From the IMG/VR virus record IMGVR_UViG_3300028548_003810, positions 1 to 26,263 of that record: DNA of 26,263 nucleotides; one strand, given 5' to 3'. The notes beneath the pieces were generated by a model. It was not told the origin of the DNA, searched no databases, and saw only the letters and a list, made by a program, of their open reading frames with translations. Both the position numbers and the translations under genes were made by a program. Below are positions 15,982 through 23,700 of this stretch, piece by piece (position 1 is the first letter of the stretch; each line of letters begins with the position of its first letter). Source of the DNA: a virus.

Positions 15982-16281
15982 ATGTTAACGCATTATGAAA
16001 AATATAAATGCACTATAAAAAAAGTTGCAAAACGTAATTATCGACAACGTATTGTGTGGCTAAATGAGTATCTTGCCGAGAAGTCATGCATTCATTGTGG
16101 TGAAAGTGAAACTGTTTGTCTTAAATTTTATCCTTATAATAATAAAATAAGAAAACTTACTCAACGTAAGGGAATGAATGATGGAAGTAGAAAAGAATTA
16201 AATGAACTTATAAAAAAATCTAAGATTGTGTGTTTAAATTGTTTCATCAAACTGGATTCAGATTTAATAGAATTTATTTAG
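15982..16281 (+). CDS. Degenerate HNH-like zinc-finger protein
   Basis: The only convincing plus-strand gene, 99 residues, lysine-rich. It has the frame of small phage HNH endonucleases: a basic N-terminus, CIHC (Cys36, Cys39), a ~45-residue linker with a KGMNDGSRKELNELIKKSK helix, and CLNC (Cys84, Cys87). The usual catalytic histidines are missing. The FHH-type motif after the first CxxC reads FYP (49-51), and the His after the second CxxC is Phe. It is therefore probably not an active nuclease; DNA binding may remain. It is convergent with gene 17 (two bases apart), divergent from gene 18, and has its own late promoter but no ribosome-binding site. Confidence 0.8.
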   Translation: MLTHYEKYKCTIKKVAKRNYRQRIVWLNEYLAEKSCIHCGESETVCLKFYPYNNKIRKLTQRKGMNDGSRKELNELIKKSKIVCLNCFIKLDSDLIEFI

Positions 16282-16283
16282 TA

Positions 16284-17927
16284 TTACCAATTCGTATTAA
16301 AATCTCTGGTAACTGTTGTCCATTTGGTTCCGTATTCATCAATATCATCACCAAAGGGATCATCAATACCATTTACAATAAAACCAAATGGTGCCATATC
16401 TTGTTCTAACATATCTTGTTGTTCTCTTATCATAGTTTTTCGTATATCATTATCAGTAAGTTCTTTAAAATATGTTTGGTCTGTTGCCCAAGCAAAAATA
16501 AACATGCAAGCAACCAAATCATCGTTGCAACCATCATCAGCCTGATGAGATGAACCTCTGATAATAAATGTAGACAATTCATTTACACAGTCATAATCTT
16601 CTATAATAAGTTTGTCATCTTCTATCAATTGTTTGAGATTAGAACAACCAATCTTTTTAACCGCCTTTGTTGTTCTTACACCCAATTGTGCTCTACCCCC
16701 TGAGAATCCCGCTCCTAGTACCTGGCCTGCTCTACCTCGCATCGAAGCCATAACTAGGTTGTCATACTCAAGATCAAACTGTAACGTGTTGGCGACCTGC
16801 TCACCTATGTCATTCACCTCTACCATGACATATGCTTGATTATATGCTTTAGCAACTTCATGAATTTTGGTGGGAAACAGAAGCGGTTTAATTTCATTAT
16901 CTCTAAACTTTGCAACCATTTTATATGGTATCTCAGTTATATCAAATACCACAAATGCAGAATAATCATTTGCAGTACCACGAGATACATCAGCAGTTAA
17001 CATGTAAACATTTTGTTCTATTGGTCTTGTGTGAATGTCTAAACCTGCATTTGATTGAATGGGATTTCGATATGTTAAATTCTTTAATCTTTGTGCACTA
17101 ATTAATGTGTCAATAGAACCTAGAAAATGACATTCAAATTCAGCATTAAATTGTGATTCAGAAGTATTTCGTATTGTTTCTATTTTCCAATTTTCATCTC
17201 TGCCAGGAACTTCACTCCAATGAACTTCTGTTGCAACATAATCATTTCTTTTTTCTTGTGAATCTACCCATATTTTATAGAACATGTTCATACCATGCGG
17301 CGTAGAAACAATAATTACCTTTGTGTTTTGACCAGAAGTAATTGTAGGATAAACAGATGCAAAAAATTGTTCTGCAACATTTGAGGGAACAAACGCAAAC
17401 TCATCAAGAAAAATTATATTATAAGAACCACCACGAATTGCACTTGAAGAAGTTGCAGCTGCAATAACCCTACTACCATTTTCTAACTCAATATTACCTT
17501 TGTTCCATGCAATAATACCTTGCTGCATCCAGTTAGGAAGGTTCTCATAAGCAAGTTGTAGTCTGCCAAGAATATCTCTTGCAGTAACGGATTTGTTTGC
17601 AAGAACAGCAATATTTACATTTGGATTAAACAATGCATAGTGCAAAAGGTATGATATAATAGTAGTTGATTTGCCGGATTGTCTAGGTAATTTGTAAATG
17701 GTAAATCTATTATTATGCATAGAAGATACCATATCTTTTTGAAAATCATACATATCAAATGGCACCAAACCATGATCAAGAGAAACTATTTGAACATAAT
17801 TTGAGATAAAATAAATAGGATCATCTGCGCATTTATGGAACTCTTTAATGTTTTTCTTTGTAAACTCTACAGCTGTGTTAATCTTTTTTAAATTGGGATT
17901 GCCTAGATATTGGTTTTGGTCAGCCAT
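16284..17927 (-). CDS. 17: Terminase large subunit gp17
   Basis: DNA-packaging motor ATPase and headful nuclease, 547 residues (T4: 610). The ATPase has Walker A RQSGKST (82-88), Walker B IIFLDEF (171-177, D175/E176) and the coupling motif STPHG. The RNase H-like nuclease has Asp313 (LTADVSRG), Glu370/Asp373 (VEVNDIG) and the last acidic pair in GCNDDLVACMF. All key residues are present. The ATG overlaps the end of the nuclease gene by eight bases. Its partner gp16 lies upstream, separated by two inserted genes. Confidence 0.96.
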   Translation of the reverse strand: MADQNQYLGNPNLKKINTAVEFTKKNIKEFHKCADDPIYFISNYVQIVSLDHGLVPFDMYDFQKDMVSSMHNNRFTIYKLPRQSGKSTTIISYLLHYALFNPNVNIAVLANKSVTARDILGRLQLAYENLPNWMQQGIIAWNKGNIELENGSRVIAAATSSSAIRGGSYNIIFLDEFAFVPSNVAEQFFASVYPTITSGQNTKVIIVSTPHGMNMFYKIWVDSQEKRNDYVATEVHWSEVPGRDENWKIETIRNTSESQFNAEFECHFLGSIDTLISAQRLKNLTYRNPIQSNAGLDIHTRPIEQNVYMLTADVSRGTANDYSAFVVFDITEIPYKMVAKFRDNEIKPLLFPTKIHEVAKAYNQAYVMVEVNDIGEQVANTLQFDLEYDNLVMASMRGRAGQVLGAGFSGGRAQLGVRTTKAVKKIGCSNLKQLIEDDKLIIEDYDCVNELSTFIIRGSSHQADDGCNDDLVACMFIFAWATDQTYFKELTDNDIRKTMIREQQDMLEQDMAPFGFIVNGIDDPFGDDIDEYGTKWTTVTRDFNTNW

Positions 17928-18318
17928 TAACTAATTCTCTATTTTTAATATGTTCTTCTTCAATATCATCCTTAGATTGTCCAAAATATGCAACCCCATT
18001 GTGTGTGTCAATAAGAAGTTGATTTAGAGTTGTATCATCAACAACAAACTCTCCAAGAATACGACCATATTTACCAACACCATCTTTTTTGGTGCGTAGA
18101 ACTTGTGTTGATCCAATTGGTAGATGGGCTAAAACAAATTCCTTTGCCATCAATCCATATACCTTTTCTTCTTTGTCGCTTGTCCTAGATTCAGGTGTAT
18201 CAACACCATAGAATCGAACTCTCTGTTTTTTCATCCATACACCAAAACCTAAATCAATATCTACATCAGCGGTGTCACCGTCTATTACTTTAACAATTTT
18301 GCATTGATATTCAAACAT
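17920..18318 (-). CDS. Staphylococcal-type thermonuclease (SNase)
   Basis: Small secreted-type or intracellular nuclease fold, 132 residues, one SNase domain. The calcium and catalytic residues are all visible: IDGDTADVDID (metal Asp), Arg35, Asp40 and Glu43 in RVRFYGVDTPES, and Arg86 in KYGRILGE. No signal peptide is seen, so it would act in the infected cell, for example on host DNA or RNA. I chose the second ATG (18318), six bases after AAGGAG; the first (18321) is too close. It is joined to gene 17 by an eight-base overlap, although no packaging role is known. Confidence 0.9.
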   Translation of the reverse strand: MFEYQCKIVKVIDGDTADVDIDLGFGVWMKKQRVRFYGVDTPESRTSDKEEKVYGLMAKEFVLAHLPIGSTQVLRTKKDGVGKYGRILGEFVVDDTTLNQLLIDTHNGVAYFGQSKDDIEEEHIKNRELVNG

Positions 18319-18334
18319 CATTTACTCCTTCATA

Positions 18335-18342
18335 TATTTAGG
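18335..18342 (-). promoter_or_regulatory. Possible variant late promoter CCTAAATA (nuclease gene)
   Basis: The same octamer variant as before gene 20, 16 bases before the nuclease ATG. Only six of eight bases match TATAAATA. Confidence 0.3.
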
Positions 18343-18370
18343 TTCAAATCTGAGAGTATCATTATAAATT

Positions 18371-19480
18371 TTATGTCAATATTTCTTCATAAACCTCAAA
18401 AGGAATTTTTTCATTCCTTCTCCAAAACTGACCATCTTCCAAAACTAATTTAATTCTATCTGGATTTTTTCTTCTTTTTTGTCTATAGACATAATTATAT
18501 TTTTCATCAGTCGCCCCTCGCAAAATTTTAATTAAAGAAGCTTCTTTTGTTTTATTCTTTCTATAATTATTATCCTTTAAATATTTGTGTATATATTCTT
18601 TTGCAGGTTGTTTATATGTTTCCCAAGTACCACCATGTTTAATATCATGATTAACTATTGACCATCTTTGAAAATTTGGAGTGTTGAAAAAACTTAAAGT
18701 AGATTTCCATTCTTTGGTAGTTGTAAATGTAAAAATCATACGGCTATCTACATCTTGCCATTTAAAACAAAAGTTGCACCACCAAAACAAATCAAATATA
18801 GTTTTAATTTCTATTGGTGCAAAATCAACATGTTCAAACATAATTCTAGCTAACTGTTCCATTTCAAGTTTATAAGTTTCTGAATTTTTGGGTGGCATAT
18901 CACTATCAACACCACCACCAAATGCACCCCATGTAAAAATACTTTCCCAATCGTCATCATGTTTATCTAAATTTTTATGTAGAGCATCACTACCGAAACA
19001 CTGATCTCCACATTCCCCCGTTACTTTGATGATGTCATGGTTATTAAATAAAGTTTCATCTAACATTTCCTTATCTGATAAAGGACCGTTTCTATCTTTT
19101 ACCATTTTCTCCCACATCAATGGAAACTCTACAATTGATTCTTCAGTGTATCGGATATTGAGTATGTCAGAATCAGATTTGGTTTCCAATAATGCAATCA
19201 AAGCTCCACTACTGTCAATCCCACCGCTCCAAAATAATTCTACGGGTTTTCCCAATTTCCATAAATCTTGAGCTGCATCCATACAACACTCTTCAAAAGA
19301 CTTATTAAAATTTGCAACAGAAGGAATAGGTTCGTACATCATATTAAAAGGATTAAATATACCTGTTCTATCTACAGGCATGTATGCCTGAACCAATTGT
19401 CCTGGCGCTATTATAGGAGGATTTATATTTAAATCATCCAATTCAAAAATATCAGGTCTAAAATATTTAACTTTATTCAT
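18371..19480 (-). CDS. Asparagine-synthetase-like ATP-pyrophosphatase, no glutaminase domain
   Basis: 369 residues. The PP-loop SGGIDSS (85-91) follows FW and a beta strand, as in the synthetase half of AsnB. TGECGDQCFGSD (154-165) matches the AsnB SGEGGDELFGG motif. A basic C-terminal region (NNYRKNKTKEASL and onward) follows. The N-terminal glutaminase domain with its Cys2 nucleophile is absent. The protein may use free ammonia or another amine, or may make a different amide or adenylate. Residues 1-80 are not recognised. The gene is an insert between the terminase subunits, with gaps of about 50 bases on both sides. It lacks a clear ribosome site. The substrate is unknown. Confidence 0.82.
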   Translation of the reverse strand: MNKVKYFRPDIFELDDLNINPPIIAPGQLVQAYMPVDRTGIFNPFNMMYEPIPSVANFNKSFEECCMDAAQDLWKLGKPVELFWSGGIDSSGALIALLETKSDSDILNIRYTEESIVEFPLMWEKMVKDRNGPLSDKEMLDETLFNNHDIIKVTGECGDQCFGSDALHKNLDKHDDDWESIFTWGAFGGGVDSDMPPKNSETYKLEMEQLARIMFEHVDFAPIEIKTIFDLFWWCNFCFKWQDVDSRMIFTFTTTKEWKSTLSFFNTPNFQRWSIVNHDIKHGGTWETYKQPAKEYIHKYLKDNNYRKNKTKEASLIKILRGATDEKYNYVYRQKRRKNPDRIKLVLEDGQFWRRNEKIPFEVYEEILT

Positions 19481-19493
19481 AACAAAATTTATC

Positions 19494-19501
19494 TATTTAT
19501 T
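19494..19501 (-). promoter_or_regulatory. Possible variant late promoter AATAAATA
   Basis: Seven of eight bases match the late octamer, 13 bases before the ATG of the asparagine-synthetase-like gene. The same variant also occurs inside uvsW (near 3473), so chance is possible. Confidence 0.4.
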
Positions 19502-19533
19502 ACTAAGTCAACCAACAATTATATGTAAACAAA

Positions 19534-19935
19534 TCATTTCTCTTTCAACATTTTCTGCAACTCAGCAGTGCTCCCCACAAACAGTGCATTGGTAACACTC
19601 TTAGGTGCGTTACTTGGAACTTCTTTTAGTCTTTTCATTTTCTCTTGAAGATCACCAAGTTTTTCTGTTATCTCTGCAACTTGTTTAATTAAGTTGCCTG
19701 CAACCTCATACGCTCTTGGTGCATCGCTTTCTCTGGCCAATTCAAGAATGCCTTCAATTGCGTCAGAACCTCGCTCAACCAAGCTATAAAGGTTTTGTCG
19801 TTGGTATGCATAATCATTTTCTATGTCTGCTTCTTTACTGTTATTTACTTGTATTGTTTTTGTTTTTGTTTCAATCGGAGGATTAAATTCAATTTCTTGA
19901 ACTACACCTAATGCTCTATCAATTTCATTGCTCAT
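19534..19935 (-). CDS. 16: Terminase small subunit gp16
   Basis: Recognises viral DNA and regulates gp17, 133 residues (T4: 164). It aligns with T4 gp16 through NDYAYQRQNLYSLVERG (T4: DDYGVVRRNMHFQQQ), the SDAPRAYEVAGNLIKQ helix (T4: ADSPRHMEVFATLMGQ), a coiled coil (ITEKLGDLQEKMKRLK), and the C-terminal NALFVGSTAELQKML (T4: NATVFMGSPTELM). The T4 C-terminal extension is missing. The ATG overlaps the gp15 stop as ATGA. Confidence 0.9.
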   Translation of the reverse strand: MSNEIDRALGVVQEIEFNPPIETKTKTIQVNNSKEADIENDYAYQRQNLYSLVERGSDAIEGILELARESDAPRAYEVAGNLIKQVAEITEKLGDLQEKMKRLKEVPSNAPKSVTNALFVGSTAELQKMLKEK

Positions 19936-20741
19936 GACGTTAATTTATCTTCACCTGTAACAATATCTTTAACTTTTGAGTCTTGAAAGAATGATGTCGT
20001 TTCGTTAAATCCAAAATCATCATCAGCATCAGAACTAGTTGGATCTGGCGTAACAGTATATCTCTGTTCTCTTGCTGGAGTATTTGCTGGAAGATCAGTA
20101 TATTGATCTACAACGGCAGTCTTAATAACACCAGAATCAGTTACCGGACCATACAAATAAAATTTAGTTGTAAAAGACAACGTATAAATTATAGCTCTTC
20201 TCGTTTCAAAATCACCTTCATAATTATCCTCATACGATATGTCATTCAATATAATTGGTATATCTCTCTTAATACCCATATCTGCCATATCATTAAATGT
20301 TAAAGTATAATCAGGTTGAAAGTAAGGAAGAATTTGTTCAACAATTTGCAAAGCATCATCAGAATTTTTTGCCATTATATAAAGTTCAATTGAAAGATTA
20401 TATGGGACTGGCATAAATTGTGTATCAAGTTTAGAAGAATTCCCTGTTTTTGTTTTCTTAAACTTTTGTATACGATTCAATTTTCTAGCAGAATCATAAG
20501 TTAGGTTTTTAATTTCAAATCCAATACGTGGAAGTGTAATTGCAACTTGTTTTGTCAAGTCTGGATCTTCTTTAAGCCTAACCAAAAATTTCTGTCGTGG
20601 TCCATATGCTAAGGGAACCTTCATAGATTGTTGTATAACACCATCATTATCTTTACGAACTAATTGTATATTATTAAATACAGTTCCAAAAGCAACAATA
20701 ACTTTTCTAATTGTTTCATGGTAAAATTGACTTCCTAACAT
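19932..20741 (-). CDS. 15: Tail sheath stabiliser and completion protein gp15
   Basis: Caps the tail end and joins it to the head, 269 residues (T4: 272). Diagnostic segments match T4 gp15: FNNIQLVR near residue 25, KVPLAYGPRQKFL, VAITLPRIGFEI, and QIVEQILPYFQPDYTLTFND (T4: QIVEQILPYFQPHFNTT), then RDIPIILNDIS and RRAIIYTLSFTTKFYLYGPV. The C-terminus is acidic and variable. AGGAG lies nine bases before the ATG. Confidence 0.94.
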   Translation of the reverse strand: MLGSQFYHETIRKVIVAFGTVFNNIQLVRKDNDGVIQQSMKVPLAYGPRQKFLVRLKEDPDLTKQVAITLPRIGFEIKNLTYDSARKLNRIQKFKKTKTGNSSKLDTQFMPVPYNLSIELYIMAKNSDDALQIVEQILPYFQPDYTLTFNDMADMGIKRDIPIILNDISYEDNYEGDFETRRAIIYTLSFTTKFYLYGPVTDSGVIKTAVVDQYTDLPANTPAREQRYTVTPDPTSSDADDDFGFNETTSFFQDSKVKDIVTGEDKLTS

Positions 20742-20772
20742 TACGGATTGCTCCTATTATTCTTCATATTAC

Positions 20773-20780
20773 TATTTATG
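20773..20780 (-). promoter_or_regulatory. Late promoter variant CATAAATA (gene 15)
   Basis: Seven of eight bases match TATAAATA, and N-ATAAATA is the form reported for late promoters of marine T4-like phages. The octamer contains the stop codon of the fibre gene and lies 31 bases before the gp15 ATG, with AGGAG in the leader. Confidence 0.65.
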
Positions 20781-23700
20781 CACCCGCAGTATGACAAGTT
20801 TTTAATGTAGTGCCACCAGAGTTTTTAATCAACAGAGTTGACAGTGTTTTAAGTTCTGCTGAACCAATCGCATCATTTGCCATTTTTGCTTCTGTCACTT
20901 GGTCGTCGGCAATGTGGGCAGTATCGATACTACCAGCAGCATAATGCTCAGAGTCAATAGCATCATCAGCGATATGTGCGTTATCAATAGAACCATCTGT
21001 ATAGTGTTCTGAATCAATAGCATCATCAGCAATCTTAGTTGCATCAATAATATCAGCAGAAAGATGCGCTCTATCAATACTACCGTCTATATATTCATCA
21101 CTGTCGATGGAGTTTGCTGGCATAACTGGTATCTGAGTAAAGGTCACTACACCATTTGAGGCAATCGCTATAGCATCCAAGTCACTAGCAGAACCAATAA
21201 GACCGCCATCTTTAACTACTAAGTCACCAGCAACTTGGAAGTCACCGATTGAACTTAGCGTTGCCTTCGCAGTTGCACTAGAAGCAGCAGTCTCAGATAC
21301 ACCTGTAGTAAATACCAGTTTAGTAGCATTTGCACTTGCAGTGAATGCTCCTTCAGCAATAGCGTGAATACCCGCAGCTACCGTAGAACCATCTGTTCCA
21401 CCAGAGTCACCAGCGGCAAACTCAAGAGAAGCAATCACTTCATTTGCTACAAGCGCATCTTCTTCAGATTTCAACTGTAGTACCATTGGTAGATTATCAC
21501 CAGTACCAACATGTGTTGCCGTAAGACCAACATTATGAACATGTTTAAGTGTAACATCAGAGTTTACACCAAAGGCAATTTGGGCAGCATCACTTATCAG
21601 AATAATGTCATCACCAATAACAGCGTCTAGCACTACTGACAAACCACCATCAGTTTGAAGTGAACCATCAGTTGTACTTGTAGCAGCAGTGCTATCATCT
21701 GTTTTAATGATACCACTAGCAGTCAAAGCCGCAGTCGTAACTGCGCCAGCAATGACACCTGTACCAGAAACATCTAGGTTACCATTGACATCAATTAGAG
21801 TTGAGTTAAGTTCTATTTCGTCATCAGCATTAATATCCAAATCGCCATCTGCTGGTGAACCAATACTAATAGCAGAGTCACGGAAACGAAGTTGCATTGC
21901 AGCATTAATCATTATTCCGTTATCAGCAACGTGAGTTAGTGTTACATCTTTGTCTGCACCAAAAGTTAATACAGCAGCGTCACTAAGTAAGAATAAGTCA
22001 TCGCCAATGACTGCATCAGCAGCAACAGATAGACCACCATCAGTTTGAAGTGAACCATCTGTGGTACTTGTGGCCGCAGTAGTATCATCTGTTTTCATAA
22101 CACCACTAGCAGTCAAAGCCGCAGTTGTCACCGCACCAGCGATAACACCTGTACCAGAAACATCTAGGTTGCCATTGACATCAATCAGAGTTGAGTTAAG
22201 TTCAATTTCATCGTCAGCATTAATGTCTAAATCACCATCAGCTGGTGAACCGATACTGATTGCGCTATCACGGAAACGAAGTTGCATTGCGGCATTAATC
22301 ATTATTCCGTTATCAGCAACGTGGGTTACAGTAACATCTTTATCGGCACCAAAAGTTAATACAGCAGCGTCACTAAGTAAGAATAAGTCATCGCCAATGA
22401 CTGCATCAGCAGCAACAGATAGACCACCGTCAGTCTGTAAGGAACCGTCAGTAGTAGAAGTTGCAGCAGTAGTATCATCTGTTTTTATAATACCACTAGC
22501 AGTCAAGGCAGCAGTTGTGACAGCACCAGCGATAACACCTGTGCCACTAACATCTAAGTTTCCATTAACGTCAATCAAAGTTGAGTTAAGTTCTATTTCA
22601 TCATCAGCATTAATATCTAGATCACCATCTGCTGGTGAACCAATGTTGATAGCAGAGTCACGGAACTGAACAACCATAGCTGCGTTAAGTAACAGACCTG
22701 TATCAGCAACGTGAGTTAGTGTTACATCTTTGTCTGCACCAAATGTTTGTACCGCTGCATCACTAAGTAAGAATAAGTCATCACCAATAACTGCATCTAG
22801 TGTTACAGACAAACCACCATCGGTTTGTAATGAACCATCTGTTGTAGAAGTTGCAGCAGTGCTGTCATCTGTTTTAATAATACCACTTGCGGTTATAGCG
22901 GCAGTTGTTGTAGCGCCAGCAATATCAACCACACCTGAGAAGTCACCTGTGGCAGCATCTATCTCTCCAGAAATTGTAAGATTTCTTTGTCCTGTTGTAT
23001 CTATGTTTGAATCTGTAGTGACTACTTTAGAAGCAATTGCTGTACCAGCAGTTAAACCATCAAGTAGTTCTAGTTCTGTCTCAACAATGCTTGCACTACC
23101 GATTATGAACCCTGTCGCAGTAACAGTAGAGTTGAATGCCGCAGCACCAGCAGCACTACCATCAATCGTTAAGAAGGTTGTATCTGAACCACCATCTGTG
23201 CCTTTGAGAATAATATCACTATCGTTAGCAGCAGCATCAAGAGTAATGTCACCAGAACTGGTTGTTAGAAGGATTGCTGCATCACCAATAGAGAGATTAT
23301 CTGCTGCCAATGATGAAGCAGAAGCATCAGCCCAAGAAAAATCTGTACCATCTGCTGTTAGCACCTGGCCGTTGTTACCAATTGCTAGTACAGCAGGATC
23401 ACCACTCGCATCACCATATATAATCTTACCCCGTGCAATTCCAGCCATTTTAGCAAGGGTAATTTGGTTATCTCCAATGTGTGCAGTATCAATACTTCCG
23501 TCAATATACTCATCACTGTCAATGGAGTTTGCTGGCATAACTGGTATCTGACTGAATGTCACTACACCACTAGATGAAATTGCCATCGCATCCTTGTCAC
23601 TAGTAGAACCAATTGTACCAGCATCCTTGATAACCAAGTCACCAGCAACTTCGAAATCACCAATAGAACTTAGTGTTGCTTTAGCAGTTGCACTTGATGC

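Noticed and set aside
22061-23551. Long plus-strand open frames (202 and 273 codons) opposite the fibre gene
   Set aside because: They mirror the repeats of the minus-strand gene, have the same 130-codon period and no ribosome site or promoter; they are shadows of biased codon use.
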